Source of the DNA: Jatrophihabitans sp.
GTDB taxonomy: Bacteria > Actinomycetota > Actinomycetes > Mycobacteriales > Jatrophihabitantaceae
Direction of reading: 5' to 3'
Assembly: GCA_036389035.1 (NCBI GenBank)
Contig: DASVQQ010000012.1
Location: 1 to 64,000, forward strand
DNA length: 64,000 nucleotides
How positions within the stretch are numbered: the stretch's first letter is position 1; the number at the start of each line of letters is the position of its first letter. This document shows, in pieces, positions 53,678-63,203 of the stretch. Both the position numbers and the translations under genes were made by a program. The notes under the pieces are model-generated. The model saw only the letters and a list, made by a program, of their open reading frames with translations, was not told the origin of the DNA and searched no databases.

Positions 53678-54685
53678 TCAGCTCTTCTTGGCCCGACTGG
53701 GCTGCACTCGCATCGGCTCGCCCTCCATCTTCGGAAAGTTCGGCGGGTAGGGGGCGTCGCCCTGGTCGAACTCGTGCTCGTCGCGCTCTGACCAGTCCAG
53801 CAGCACGGAGATGTCGAACGGGTTGTCGTCGATGCCCGCGTGCAGGTCGCCCAGCTCGGCGAAGCGGGCCGGCATGGTGGCCATCGTGTAGTCCTCCATC
53901 CGGACCCCGGCCAGCTCCTGCCAGCTGATCGGCGCCGACACCAGGCCGGTGCTGGCCCGGATCGAGTACGCCGAGGCGATGGTGCGGTCCCGGGCGTTCT
54001 GGTTGTAGTCGATGAAGATGCTCTCGCCGCGCTCCTCCTTCCACCACTTGGTGGTCACCAGCTCCGGGGCGCGCCGCTCGACCTCGCGGGCGAAGGCCAG
54101 CGCCGCCCGGCGCACCTGGGTGAAGCCGTGCTCGGGATGGATCCGCAGGTAGATGTGCAGCCCCTTGGACCCCGAAGTCTTGGGCCAGCCCACGGCGCCG
54201 AGTTCGTCCAGCAGCTCGCGCACCAGGCCGGCCACCTCGACCGCGTCGGCGAAGTCGGTTCCCGGTTGCGGGTCCAGGTCGATGCGCAGCTCGTCCGGAC
54301 GCTCGGTGTCGGCCCGGCGCGAGTGCCACGGGTGAAACTCGACGCTGGACATCTGCACCGCCCAGATCACGCTGGCCAGCTCGGTGACGCACAGCTCGTC
54401 GGCGGCGCGCCCGGACGGAAAGCGCACCTGCACCGTCTCGACCCAGTCCGGGGCTCCTTTGGGAATCCGCTTCTGATAGATCCGCTCGCCGCCGGTGCCC
54501 TCGGGAAACCGGTGCAGCATGCACGGCCGCTCGCGCAGCGCGCGGACGATGCCGTCGCCGACCGCGAGGTAGTACTCGGCCAGGTTCAGCTTGGTGGCGC
54601 CGGTCGCCGGGAAGTACACCCGGTCCGGGTTGGTGATCTTGACCACCCGGTCTCCGACCTCGAGCTCGATGAACGGCGATGCCAT
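53678..54685 (-). CDS. LigD-type primase-polymerase domain protein (stand-alone PolDom)
   Basis: 335 residues, a single archaeo-eukaryotic primase domain as in the LigD polymerase module. RIDLDPQPGTDF carries the catalytic Asp pair, SGSKGLHIYLRI the nucleotide-binding strand, and MLHRFPEGTGGERIYQKRIP the 5'-phosphate contact. It can fill gaps with NTPs during end joining or repair. No ligase or nuclease domain is attached. A LigC-type ligase at 45.8 kb is the natural partner. ATG 54683-54685; the minus-strand frame runs far upstream only as a shadow. Confidence 0.9.
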   Translation of the reverse strand: MASPFIELEVGDRVVKITNPDRVYFPATGATKLNLAEYYLAVGDGIVRALRERPCMLHRFPEGTGGERIYQKRIPKGAPDWVETVQVRFPSGRAADELCVTELASVIWAVQMSSVEFHPWHSRRADTERPDELRIDLDPQPGTDFADAVEVAGLVRELLDELGAVGWPKTSGSKGLHIYLRIHPEHGFTQVRRAALAFAREVERRAPELVTTKWWKEERGESIFIDYNQNARDRTIASAYSIRASTGLVSAPISWQELAGVRMEDYTMATMPARFAELGDLHAGIDDNPFDISVLLDWSERDEHEFDQGDAPYPPNFPKMEGEPMRVQPSRAKKS

Positions 54686-54746
54686 ATCCGACACGGTAGG
54701 CGATATTCCATGGTGGATGTCGGACCCGGCCGCTACTTTCCACCCC

Positions 54747-55559
54747 GTGACCAAACCCCACGTCGCAACAGGAACGACACCACCCACCTTCGCCGGGTTC
54801 GACCCGCTGGCCGAGATCGCCGAGCACAGCGCCGGGCTGGCCCGGGCCGCCGAGGCCAACCTGGACGCGCCGGTCGAGCACTGTCCGGGCTGGACGGTGG
54901 CCGACCTGGTCTGGCACCTGAGTGATGTGCACTGGTTCTGGGCCAAGATCGTGGCCGAGCTGCCGTCCGAGCGGCCGGAGGACCTGCAGCGGCCGGAGCG
55001 GGCGGCGCCCGACCAGTTGGTCAGCCGGTTCTCGGCCGGCGCCGCCCACCTGGTGCGGGTGCTGGGCCAGGCTGACCCGGCCGCCGCGTGCTGGACCTGG
55101 GCGCCCACCCAGCAGAACGCCGGCTTCGTCCTGCGGCACCAGGTGCAGGAGGCCGCGGTGCACCGCTGGGACGCCGAGCACGCGGCCGGTCGCGAGATCG
55201 CGCTGGGAACGGCGATGTCGGCCGACGCCATCGACGAGTTCCTGACCTTCTCGATGTACACGGTGGACGACCCGCCCGAGACTGAGACTGTCCTGCCGCG
55301 CCTGGACGGCCCGTTGGTGCTGGCGGCCAGTGACGCCGGCCTGGAGTGGACCATCGCCGACGACAGCGTGCCCGGCACGGTGAAGTTCAGCACCGGGCCG
55401 GCCGACCCCGGGCTGCCCCGGATCACCGGCACCGCCTCGGATCTGCTGCTGTGGCTCTACGGCCGGGTGCCGCTGCCGATCACGCCCGGCAGCTCGGGTG
55501 ACCAGCCGGCCGCCGAGCAGCTGGTGACCCGGTTTCGGAAGCTGGCCTTCACCGACTGA
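54747..55559 (+). CDS. mycothiol-dependent maleylpyruvate-isomerase family protein
   Basis: About 270 residues of the MDMPI/DinB-like helical fold: IAEHSAGLARAAEANLDAPVEHCPGWTVADLVWHLSDVHWFWAKIV (metal His in the WHLSD and HWFW region) and HQVQEAAVHRWDAEHAAG (second metal His). Such proteins often use mycothiol. Substrate unknown. GTG 54747 or ATG 54717 may be the start; neither has a clear ribosome site. Divergent from the polymerase-domain gene. Confidence 0.85.
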   Translation: MTKPHVATGTTPPTFAGFDPLAEIAEHSAGLARAAEANLDAPVEHCPGWTVADLVWHLSDVHWFWAKIVAELPSERPEDLQRPERAAPDQLVSRFSAGAAHLVRVLGQADPAAACWTWAPTQQNAGFVLRHQVQEAAVHRWDAEHAAGREIALGTAMSADAIDEFLTFSMYTVDDPPETETVLPRLDGPLVLAASDAGLEWTIADDSVPGTVKFSTGPADPGLPRITGTASDLLLWLYGRVPLPITPGSSGDQPAAEQLVTRFRKLAFTD

Positions 55560-55596
55560 CCCGCGCCTGACATCAAATGCCAAAACAAGGCATGCT

Positions 55597-55839
55597 GTGC
55601 AGGTGGATGAAGAACTGCGCCGGCCACCGGTCACCGGGCGGCACATCGTGTACCTGGATCCCAAGCTGGATCGGGCGGTAAGCCCCTATTCGCCGGAGGG
55701 CGAGATCCAGATGATGGGTGAGTTCGCCTCCGGCCTGAGCCGTCGCGGCGCCGTCTCGCGCCCGATGGCGATCATGCTGGTGATCCTGATCCTGGCTCCG
55801 ATCGTGCTCAGCGTGCTGGCCATCCTGACCAGCTTGTGA
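55597..55839 (+). CDS. small membrane-anchored protein
   Basis: 80 residues. A polar N-terminal half (PVTGRHIVYLDPKLDRAVSPYSPEGE) and a single C-terminal span (MAIMLVILILAPIVLSVLAILTSL), so tail-anchored with the domain in the cytoplasm. No family is recognised. It stands between the MDMPI gene and msrB on the same strand with short gaps. Confidence 0.6.
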   Translation: MQVDEELRRPPVTGRHIVYLDPKLDRAVSPYSPEGEIQMMGEFASGLSRRGAVSRPMAIMLVILILAPIVLSVLAILTSL

Positions 55840-55889
55840 GTCCGCCGTTGTAGACACCATGCGGCACTTCGCTGCGTACTGTTGAAAGC

Positions 55890-56309
55890 ATGACTACCGA
55901 CCAGAGCGCCCCGCGGGTCACCAAGACCGACGAGCAGTGGCGGGCCGAGTTGTCCCCCGCCGAGTACGCGGTCCTGCGCAAGGCCGGCACCGAGCGGCCC
56001 TACACCGGCGAGTACACCGACAACCACCAGACCGGCGTCTACTCCTGCCGGGCCTGCGGCGCGGAGCTGTTCCGGTCGGATCAGAAGTTCGACTCCCACT
56101 GCGGCTGGCCGAGCTTCTTCTCGCCGCTGGCCGGCTCAGCGATCGTGGAACGGGTCGACAACAGCCTCGGCATGCGCCGGGTCGAGGTGCTGTGCGCCAA
56201 CTGCCACAGCCACCTCGGGCACGTCTTCGAGGGCGAGGGCTACGCCACCCCGACCGACCTGCGGTACTGCATCAACTCGATCAGCCTGCGGTTCACCGAC
56301 GCCAGCTGA
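55890..56309 (+). CDS. msrB: peptide-methionine (R)-S-oxide reductase
   Basis: 139 residues. Reduces methionine-R-sulfoxide in proteins. Zinc cysteines C53/C56 (SCRAC) and C102/C105 (LCANC), catalytic C127 in RYCINS and the HCGWPSF loop (H70, C71) are all present. Full family length. Confidence 0.95.
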   Translation: MTTDQSAPRVTKTDEQWRAELSPAEYAVLRKAGTERPYTGEYTDNHQTGVYSCRACGAELFRSDQKFDSHCGWPSFFSPLAGSAIVERVDNSLGMRRVEVLCANCHSHLGHVFEGEGYATPTDLRYCINSISLRFTDAS

Positions 56310-56319
56310 CGGCTTCCGG

Positions 56320-57024
56320 CTAGGGCAGGGACTCCACCAGCTCGGCCATGCTGCGCCGGGTGCCGGTGTAGAACGGCACCTCCTCGCGCACGTGCCGGCG
56401 GGTCTCGGAGCCGCGCAGGTGCCGCATCAGGTCCACGATCCGGTGCAGCTCGTCGGCCTCGAACGCCAGGATCCACTCGAAGTCGTTGAGCGCGAAGGAG
56501 GCGACCGTGTTGGCCCGGACGTCGGGGTAGTCGCGAGCCATCTTGCCGTGCTCGGCCAGCAGCGCGCGCCGCTCCTTGTCCTCCAGCAGGTACCACTCGT
56601 AGGACCGGACGAACGGGTAGACGCAGACGAACCGGCGCGACTCCTCCTCGGCCAGGAACGCCGGGATGTGGCTCTTGTTGAACTCCGCCGGCCGGTGCAG
56701 CGCCATCACCGACCAGACCGGGCGCAGGTGAGCGCCGAGCCGGGTCCGCCGGAACCTGCTGTAGGCCTCCTGCAGCTGCTCGGCGGTCTCGGCGTGCCAC
56801 CAGATCATCAGCTCGGCGTCGGCGCGCAGCGCCGAGAGGTCGTAGCTGCCCCGGATGGTCACATCGCCGGCGGCCAGCTCGGCGAACAGCGACTCCACCT
56901 CGGCAGCCAGTTCGGGCCGGGGCGCGTCGCCCAGCGGCTGGCTGACCGTGAACACCGACCAGGCGGTGTAGCGGATGACATCGTTGAGCTCGCGAGCCTG
57001 CTTGCCGTCGACCATGCCTGTCAT
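56320..57024 (-). CDS. chdC: coproheme decarboxylase / HemQ (chlorite-dismutase family)
   Basis: 234 residues. Last step of the coproporphyrin-dependent haem pathway: decarboxylates coproheme to haem b with peroxide. IRYTAWSVF at the start, [14 protein letters not shown], and [14 protein letters not shown] (catalytic Tyr in YPF) are hallmarks of the Gram-positive ChdC type. ATGA overlap with the oxidase gene upstream joins it to the hem operon. Confidence 0.93.
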   Translation of the reverse strand: MTGMVDGKQARELNDVIRYTAWSVFTVSQPLGDAPRPELAAEVESLFAELAAGDVTIRGSYDLSALRADAELMIWWHAETAEQLQEAYSRFRRTRLGAHLRPVWSVMALHRPAEFNKSHIPAFLAEEESRRFVCVYPFVRSYEWYLLEDKERRALLAEHGKMARDYPDVRANTVASFALNDFEWILAFEADELHRIVDLMRHLRGSETRRHVREEVPFYTGTRRSMAELVESLP

Positions 57025-58424
57025 TGTCCTGACGGCGGCAGGCCGGCCAGCACCCGGTCGCTTGCTTTGTGACCTGAACCGACGCAGGCCGGAATCCCCA
57101 CCCCGTCATAGCTGGCGCCGCAGACCGCCAGGCCGGGGACGCGGTGCACGTCCGCCCTGATCCGGGCCACCCGCTGCAGGTGGCCGACGGCGTACTGGGG
57201 CAGCGCGCCGCCCCAGCGCTGAACGTGGCTGTCCACCGGCTGGGCGGTGACCCCGGTGATCTCGGCCAGCTCGCGGCGCACCAGCGCCACCAGCTCGGCG
57301 TCGGTGCGCTGCAGCACCTCCTCCTCGCCGGCCCGTCCGAGCGAGGCGCGCAGCAGCGTCACCCCGGACTCGGCGCCGACCCCCGGCCACTTCTGCGACG
57401 AGAACGTGACGGCCTTGACCGCCAGGCCCTCGACCGCCGGCACCAGCACCCCGCTGCCCGCCGGCAGCGCGGCCGCGGCTCGGAAACCCTGGCCGGCGAA
57501 GGCGAGCGTCACGATCACCATGCTGGCGGTCCGGATCGAGTCGAGCTCGGCTGCCGCGACCGGCGCGAGCCGGGCCAGCAGCGTCCCCGCCTTGCCGGCC
57601 GGCGTGGCCACCACCACGGCGTCGGCAGCCAGCCACCGGCCATCGGGCACCGAGCCCAGGGCGAGCTCGAACCCGGTGGCCGTCCGGCGCAGCTCGCGGA
57701 CCGGGGTCGAGGTCCGCACCTCGAAGCCGCCCGTCGCTGCCAGCCGCTCGGTCAACCGGGCCAGGCCGCCGGCCACGCTGGCGAACACCGGCCCGGCCAC
57801 CGGCGGGCCAACGGCTGCCGCGGCGGCCTCCAGCAGCGAGCCGCCGCCGGTCATCAGCCTGTCGGCCAGCACCGGCAGCGCCGCCTGCAGCGAGAGCTGC
57901 CGGGCCTGCCCGGCGTAGACACCGCCGAGCAGCGGGTCGACCAGCCGGTCCACCACCTCGGTCCCGAACCGCTCGCCGACCAGGTCTCCGACCGACACGT
58001 CGCCGGCCAGCGGCGGGTACGGTCCGCCGGCCGGCTCGTTCTCTATCCGGGCCAGCGCCTGGGCGCTGAGCACGCCGCTGGCGCGCACGGCCGCCACGTC
58101 TGAGGGCACCCCGATGAGCGTCCGGGCCGGCAGGCTGTGGTTGGCGCCGCGGCTTCGCAGCAGCGCCGACGTGCTCAGCGGCGAGATCAGCTCCGGGCCG
58201 AGGCCGGCTGCCATGGCGGCCCGGACGCCCTCGGGACGGCGGGCCAGCATCGCCTCGGCGCCGACGTCGACCCAGGCCCCGGCCACCTGGACCCGGCGCA
58301 GCTTGCCGCCGACCCGGTCCGCGCCTTCGAGCAGCACCACCTCGACGTCCGGCCGGGCCCGGGAGATCTCGGCGGCGGCGCTCAGGCCGGCGACCCCGCC
58401 GCCGATGACGGCAACCCTGGGCAT
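57021..58424 (-). CDS. hemY: coproporphyrinogen III oxidase, HemY/CgoX type
   Basis: 467 residues. FAD-binding amine-oxidase-fold flavoprotein: Rossmann loop [20 protein letters not shown] at 4-23, [14 protein letters not shown], then the porphyrin-binding middle and the C-terminal FAD contact [19 protein letters not shown]. In actinobacteria this enzyme oxidises coproporphyrinogen III, ahead of ChdC; often labelled hemG/hemY. It is 2 bases downstream of hemE and overlaps chdC by four. Confidence 0.92.
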   Translation of the reverse strand: MPRVAVIGGGVAGLSAAAEISRARPDVEVVLLEGADRVGGKLRRVQVAGAWVDVGAEAMLARRPEGVRAAMAAGLGPELISPLSTSALLRSRGANHSLPARTLIGVPSDVAAVRASGVLSAQALARIENEPAGGPYPPLAGDVSVGDLVGERFGTEVVDRLVDPLLGGVYAGQARQLSLQAALPVLADRLMTGGGSLLEAAAAAVGPPVAGPVFASVAGGLARLTERLAATGGFEVRTSTPVRELRRTATGFELALGSVPDGRWLAADAVVVATPAGKAGTLLARLAPVAAAELDSIRTASMVIVTLAFAGQGFRAAAALPAGSGVLVPAVEGLAVKAVTFSSQKWPGVGAESGVTLLRASLGRAGEEEVLQRTDAELVALVRRELAEITGVTAQPVDSHVQRWGGALPQYAVGHLQRVARIRADVHRVPGLAVCGASYDGVGIPACVGSGHKASDRVLAGLPPSGQ

Positions 58425-58426
58425 CG

Positions 58427-59482
58427 CTACAGCGAGTGGACTAGCTCGACGACCCGGGTCAGCACGTCAGGATCGGTGTCGGGCAGCACGCCATGGCCGA
58501 GGTTGAAGATGTGGCCCGGCGCCCGGCGGCCCTCCTCGACGATGCGGCGGACCGAGCGCTCGATGACCGGCCAGTCCGCGAGCAGCACCGCCGGGTCCAG
58601 GTTGCCCTGGACCGGGGTGGCGCCGCCGATCCGCCGGGCCGCCACGTCGAGCGGGATGCGCCAGTCGACGCCCATCACCGAGGCGCCCGCCGAGCGCAGC
58701 TGCTCGAGCAGCTCGCCGGTGCCCACCCCGAAATGGATCTTGGGGATCTGCTGGTCGGCCAGCGCGGCGAACACCGCCTGCGAGTGCGGCAGCACGTACT
58801 CGGTGTAGTCGGCCGCCGACAGCCCGCCGACCCAGGAGTCGAACAGCTGGATGGCCGAGGCGCCAGCCTCGATCTGCACCCGCAAGAAGGTCGCCGAGAT
58901 CTCGGCCAGCCGGCCCAGCAGGGCGTGCCAGACGGCCGGCTCGGAGTACATCAGGGCCTTCGTCCGGGCGTGCTCCTTGGACGGGCCGCCCTCGATCAGG
59001 TAACTGGCAAGGGTGTAGGGCGCGCCGGCGAAGCCGATCAGCGGCACGTCGCCGAGCTCGCCGACCAGCTGGCGCACCGAGACCGCGATGTCGGTGACGT
59101 CGGACTCCTCCAGCCGCCGTACCGCTGCCACGTCGGCGGCCGTGCGCACCGGATGCGCCACCACCGGGCCGGTGCCCGCGACGATCTCGATCTCGAGGTC
59201 GACCGCCACCAGCGGCACCACGATGTCGGAGAAGAAGATCGCCGCGTCCACCCCGTGCCGGCGAACCGGTTGCAGGGTGATCTCGGTGACCAGATCGGGC
59301 GTGCGGCAGGCCTGCAGCATCGAGGTGCCGGCCCGCAGCCGCCGGTATTCGGGCAGCGAGCGGCCGGCCTGGCGCATGAACCAGACCGGCGGGTGGGCGA
59401 GCTGCTCACCGGCGGCCGCTCGTGCTAGCAGCGAACGGGTGGCCCGGTCGCCGGGCGGCTGCACATCGGTGGTCGTTGTCAT
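58427..59482 (-). CDS. hemE: uroporphyrinogen decarboxylase
   Basis: 351 residues. Makes coproporphyrinogen III. Signature [16 protein letters not shown] near the N terminus (residues about 35-50), the substrate Asp in FFSDIVVPL and [17 protein letters not shown] are intact. ATG 59480-59482 chosen because the protein begins at a normal distance before the signature; the frame extends six codons further. First gene of the minus-strand hem operon hemE-hemY-chdC. Confidence 0.95.
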   Translation of the reverse strand: MTTTTDVQPPGDRATRSLLARAAAGEQLAHPPVWFMRQAGRSLPEYRRLRAGTSMLQACRTPDLVTEITLQPVRRHGVDAAIFFSDIVVPLVAVDLEIEIVAGTGPVVAHPVRTAADVAAVRRLEESDVTDIAVSVRQLVGELGDVPLIGFAGAPYTLASYLIEGGPSKEHARTKALMYSEPAVWHALLGRLAEISATFLRVQIEAGASAIQLFDSWVGGLSAADYTEYVLPHSQAVFAALADQQIPKIHFGVGTGELLEQLRSAGASVMGVDWRIPLDVAARRIGGATPVQGNLDPAVLLADWPVIERSVRRIVEEGRRAPGHIFNLGHGVLPDTDPDVLTRVVELVHSL

Positions 59483-59611
59483 CACCCACCATCGTCGCAC
59501 GCGGCCCAGGCGCGGCGCGCCTCACACGGTGTTGTCAGCCACCATGCGAAGTTCTCCTCGCGCACCTGGCGAATGCGCGCACACTGGTACTCAGAAGGGA
59601 CCCGCACGCTC

Positions 59612-60247
59612 ATGTTGCCCGACTCCGGCATTGCCGCGGACGGCCATCCCGCTGCCGAGAGCAGCGTGGACGCCGACGCGGTGCCGAGCAGCGCCCCGGA
59701 ACCATTTCGCACCGCCATCAGCACCCTGCTGGCCACCACCGTACGGCCGCAGGCCCGGGTCGAGCGGATCAGGCCACCGCAGCGGCTCGCGCCGTGGACG
59801 TTCGCTGTCGCGGTCGACATCTTTCCCGGCCCGAACAGCTCGGCCACCGGCCAGGACTCGGCCACCGGACGGCTGGTGGTGCTCTATGACCCGGACGGCA
59901 GTGAGGCGTGGGACGGCGAGATCCGGCTGGTGGGCTACGCCCAGGCCGACCTGGCCGCGGACATGGCCGGGGATCCGCTGCTGCCCGCGGTCGGCTGGAG
60001 CTGGCTGACCGAGGCGCTGGAGCAGCGCGGCGCCGAGCACACCGCCGTCGGCGGCACCGTCACCCAGACCACCTCGACCCGGTTCGGCGACGTGCACGGC
60101 CCGAGCAGCCTCACCCAGCTCGAACTGCGCGGCTCCTGGACCGCGACCTCGCCCGACCTCTCGCGGCACCTGCTGGCCTTCGTCGACCTGCTCTGCATCG
60201 CCGCCGGACTGCCCCCGGAAGGTGTGGCCGTTCTCGGTGACCGCTGA
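59612..60247 (+). CDS. DUF3000 family protein
   Basis: 211 residues. VERIRPPQRLAPWTFAVAVDIF and LVVLYDPDGSEAWDGEIRLVGYAQADLAADMAGDPLLPAVGWSWL are conserved through the actinobacterial DUF3000 family; function unknown. ATG 59612 has AGAAGGGA 11 bases upstream; ATG 59573 extends it by 13 codons. It is commonly found, as here, just before the RNase D gene, and its stop lies within the first codons of that gene. Confidence 0.88.
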   Translation: MLPDSGIAADGHPAAESSVDADAVPSSAPEPFRTAISTLLATTVRPQARVERIRPPQRLAPWTFAVAVDIFPGPNSSATGQDSATGRLVVLYDPDGSEAWDGEIRLVGYAQADLAADMAGDPLLPAVGWSWLTEALEQRGAEHTAVGGTVTQTTSTRFGDVHGPSSLTQLELRGSWTATSPDLSRHLLAFVDLLCIAAGLPPEGVAVLGDR

Positions 60248-61718
60248 CGGGATGGATTCCGACCGCGGGGCCGGGCAGGACCCGGCCGCCATGCCCGATG
60301 AGGCCGCCGCCGGAGACGTCGCGCCGGTAGAAGTCGCGGCTGTCGAGGAGCCGGCCACGGTGCTGCTGCGCACGCCGCGCGACGGCACCCCCCGACCGCT
60401 GACCACGCCTGCCGAACTCGCCGAGGCCGCCGCCGGTCTGGCGGGCGGGCACGGCTCGGTGGCCATCGACGCCGAGCGCGCCTCGGGTTATCGCTACAGC
60501 CAGCGGGCCTACCTGGTGCAGCTGCGCCGGGCCGGCTACGGGACGGTGCTGATCGACCCGATCCCGCTGCCCGACCTGAGCCTGATCGACCGGGCGCTGG
60601 CCGACGCCGAGTGGATCCTGCACGCCGCCTCGCAGGACCTGCCGTGCCTGGCTGAGCTCGGCATGCGTCCCCGCCGGCTGTTCGACACCGAACTGGCCGG
60701 CCGGCTGCTCGGGTCCGAGCGGGTAGCGCTGGGCACCATGGTCGAGCAGTACCTGGGCGTCTCGCTGGAGAAGGGCCACTCCGCGGCGGACTGGTCCACC
60801 CGGCCACTGCCGGCGGACTGGCTGAACTACGCCGCCCTGGACGTCGAGCTCCTGATCGAGCTGCGCGAGGTGCTGGTGGCCGAGCTGGAGCGCACCGGCA
60901 AGCTGGCCTGGGCCGAGCAGGAGTTCGTGGCGGTGCTGAACGCCGGCCCACCGGTCCCCCGCAGCGATCCGTGGCGGCGCACGTCCGGCATCCACAACCT
61001 GCGCAGCCGGCGGCAGCTGGCGATGGTCCGCTCGCTGTGGCAGGCCCGGGACCGGCTGGCTGCCGAGCGCGACGTCGCACCGGGCCGGACACTGCCCGAC
61101 GCCGCGATCCTGGCCGCGGTCAAGGCGAATCCCAAGAGCCTGTCCGAGCTGGGCAAGGTCACCATCTTCAACGGACCCCGGCAGCGCCGGCTGGCCAACT
61201 ACTGGTTCAGCGCGCTGGCCGAGGGCCGCGACGCGCCCGAGGACCAGCTGCCGCCGCTGGCCCAGCTGAGCACCGATCCCGACGCCATGCCGCCGCCGGC
61301 CCGCTGGCGCGAGAAGGACCCGGCGGCGGCGCTGCGACTGGCCGCCTGCAAGCAGGTGATCACCGAGGTCGCCGCCGAGCACCAGCTGCTCAGCCAGAAC
61401 CTGCTGGCCGGCGACGTGATCCGCCGGCTGGCCTGGCGCTCGGTCTCGCCGGTGACCGAGGACAGCGTCCGGGCCCGGCTGGCCGAGCTGGGCGCCCGGT
61501 CGTGGCAGGTCGAGCTGCTGGCCGCCCGGCTGGCCACCGCGTTGCTCGCCCCGCCGCCCGAGCTGGCTTCGGCTGACCTGGCCGATCCAGCCACGGAGCC
61601 AGATGCCGTGGAGCCCGAGGCCGTGGAGCCAGATGCCGTGGAGCCCGAGGCCGTGGAGCCCGATGCCGCGGAACCCGATGCCGCGGAACCAGGCCCCACC
61701 GATCCGGCTGGTCGGTAA
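60237..61718 (+). CDS. rnd: ribonuclease D
   Basis: About 493 residues. 3'-5' exoribonuclease of the DEDD class: VAIDAERASGYRYSQRAYLVQL (first Asp/Glu), ILHAASQDLPCL (third), LNYAALDVELLIEL (Tyr and last Asp), then an HRDC domain (about 290-370). Start could be GTG 60237 (overlapping DUF3000) or ATG 60252. The C terminus ends in an acidic repeat of about seven EPDAV/EPEAV units, coded by a tandem DNA repeat. Confidence 0.92.
   Translation: MTADGMDSDRGAGQDPAAMPDEAAAGDVAPVEVAAVEEPATVLLRTPRDGTPRPLTTPAELAEAAAGLAGGHGSVAIDAERASGYRYSQRAYLVQLRRAGYGTVLIDPIPLPDLSLIDRALADAEWILHAASQDLPCLAELGMRPRRLFDTELAGRLLGSERVALGTMVEQYLGVSLEKGHSAADWSTRPLPADWLNYAALDVELLIELREVLVAELERTGKLAWAEQEFVAVLNAGPPVPRSDPWRRTSGIHNLRSRRQLAMVRSLWQARDRLAAERDVAPGRTLPDAAILAAVKANPKSLSELGKVTIFNGPRQRRLANYWFSALAEGRDAPEDQLPPLAQLSTDPDAMPPPARWREKDPAAALRLAACKQVITEVAAEHQLLSQNLLAGDVIRRLAWRSVSPVTEDSVRARLAELGARSWQVELLAARLATALLAPPPELASADLADPATEPDAVEPEAVEPDAVEPEAVEPDAAEPDAAEPGPTDPAGR
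61591..61692. repeat. 15-bp tandem repeats coding the RNase D acidic tail
   Basis: Six to seven units of a 15-base phrase (GCCGTGGAGCC followed by CGAG or AGAT) run in frame, coding EPDAV / EPEAV, with the last two changed to GCCGCGGAACC. Similar units to those that vary in length between close strains. Confidence 0.8.
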
Positions 61719-61821
61719 CCACGAACCAGGCCGCGGACCGCAGTCAGCCCCACCCCCGTCCGCCAGCACGGACCGCGTCGGCCAGATCACAGCAACTTGC
61801 CGCAGCATGCGCGGTCCACGG

Positions 61822-61846
61822 TAAAGTAAAGTTACCCGTCGGTAAC
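61822..61846 (+). promoter_or_regulatory. candidate promoter -10 and palindromic operator of the fadAB genes
   Basis: TAAAGT at 61822-61827 could be a -10 element (TTGCCG at 61797-61802 is a possible but long-spaced -35). Directly after it, GTTACC (61831-61836) and GGTAAC (61841-61846) form a perfect inverted repeat with a 4-base spacer. This suits a TetR-type fatty-acid regulator acting at the start point. The half-site GTCGGTAACCAC also occurs at 61711-61722. Confidence 0.45.
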
Positions 61847-61877
61847 CACTCGACCGGCACGCCTTCAGGAGCCCGCT

Positions 61878-63203
61878 GTGACCCAAGCACCCGCCGCTGA
61901 TCCCGCTCCCGCGCCCGCCCGCCAGCAACGGCCTGCCCGGCCGCTTCGGGACGTGGTCTTCGTCGACGGCGCGCGCACCCCGTTCGGCAAGGCCGGCAAG
62001 GGGATGTACGCCGAGACCCGCGCCGACGACCTGATCGTCGCTGTCATCCGCGAGCTGCTGCGCCGGCATCCCGAGATCTCGCCGGAGCGGATCGACGAGG
62101 TGGCGATCGCGGCCAGCACCCAGATCGGCGACCAGGGCCTGACCATCGGCCGGGTCGCCGGGATGCTCGCCGGGCTGCCCAAGACGGTGCCCGGCTACGC
62201 CATCGACCGGATGTGCGCCGGCGCCATGACCGCGGTCACCACGATCGCCGGCTCCATCGCCTTCGGCGCCTATGACCTGGCCATCGCCGGCGGGGTGGAG
62301 CACATGGGCCGCCATCCAATGGGCGAGGGCGCCGACCCGAACCCCAGGTTCCTGGCCGACAAGCTGGTCTCCCTCGACGCGCTGTCGATGGGCGCGACGG
62401 CGGAGAACCTGCACGACCGGTTCCCGCACCTGACCAAGGACCGCGCCGACCGCTACGCCCTGCGCAGCCAGGAGAAGTTCGCCAAGGCCCACGCCGAGGG
62501 CAGGATCCAGCCGGACCTGGTGCCGGTCGCGGTCCGGTCCGCCGAGCAGGGCTGGGGACTGGCCAGCAAGGACGAGCCGCCCCGCCCGAGCACCACCCTG
62601 CAGGACCTGGCCGCTCTGAAGACCCCGTTCCGGCCGCACGGGCGGATCACCGCCGGCAACGCGGCCGGCCTCAACGACGGGGCGACCGCCTGCATCCTGG
62701 CCAGCGCCGAGACCGCCGCCGAGCTGGGCCTGCCGGTGAAGATGACCCTGGTGGGCTACGGGTTCGCCGGCGTCGACCCCGAGGTGATGGGGGTCGGCCC
62801 GATCCCGTCCACCGAGCGCGCGCTGGCCAGCACCGGCCTGAGCATCGACGACATCGGGCTGTTCGAGCTGAACGAGGCCTTCGCCGTGCAGGTGCTGGCG
62901 TTTCTGGACCACTACGGCATCGACGACGACGACCCCCGGGTCAACCCGTACGGCGGGGCCATCGCGCTGGGCCACCCGCTGGCCTCTTCCGGCGTCCGGC
63001 TGATGACCCAGCTGGCCCGGCAGTTCGCCGAGCACCCTGAGGTGCGTTATGGCCTGACCGCGATGTGCGTCGGGTTCGGCCAGGGCGCCTCGGTGATCTG
63101 GGAGAACCCCCACTACGCCGGCGAGAACGCAGCCGACAAGGCCGACGAGCACGCAGCTGACAAGACCACTGAGAACGCAGCGTCGAACGGAGCCACCCTG
63201 TGA
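61878..63203 (+). CDS. fadA: acetyl-CoA C-acyltransferase (thiolase), beta-oxidation
   Basis: 441 residues. Cleaves 3-ketoacyl-CoA in fatty acid beta-oxidation. Catalytic C113 (DRMCAGAM), H366 (ALGHPLASSG) and C397 (AMCVGFGQG) are present. FVDGARTPFGK opens the fold after a Pro-rich ~25-residue N-terminal tail; the last ~25 residues are an Ala/Asp/Lys/Glu-rich tail (ENAADKADEHAADK). GTG 61878 with AGGAG 6 bases upstream. The stop overlaps the start of the next gene (GTGA). Confidence 0.94.
   Translation: MTQAPAADPAPAPARQQRPARPLRDVVFVDGARTPFGKAGKGMYAETRADDLIVAVIRELLRRHPEISPERIDEVAIAASTQIGDQGLTIGRVAGMLAGLPKTVPGYAIDRMCAGAMTAVTTIAGSIAFGAYDLAIAGGVEHMGRHPMGEGADPNPRFLADKLVSLDALSMGATAENLHDRFPHLTKDRADRYALRSQEKFAKAHAEGRIQPDLVPVAVRSAEQGWGLASKDEPPRPSTTLQDLAALKTPFRPHGRITAGNAAGLNDGATACILASAETAAELGLPVKMTLVGYGFAGVDPEVMGVGPIPSTERALASTGLSIDDIGLFELNEAFAVQVLAFLDHYGIDDDDPRVNPYGGAIALGHPLASSGVRLMTQLARQFAEHPEVRYGLTAMCVGFGQGASVIWENPHYAGENAADKADEHAADKTTENAASNGATL

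Noticed and set aside
53643..55664. Minus-strand 673-residue frame over the polymerase-domain and MDMPI genes
   Set aside because: A different frame from the polymerase domain; its translation lacks motifs. The real genes are 53678-54685 minus and 54747-55559 plus.
60111..63152. 1013-residue minus-strand open frame antisense to rnd and fadA
   Set aside because: It has no recognisable domain and consists of Gly/Gln/Arg/Leu/Val-rich shadow sequence; both genes beneath have full family motifs. GC-rich third positions keep such frames open.
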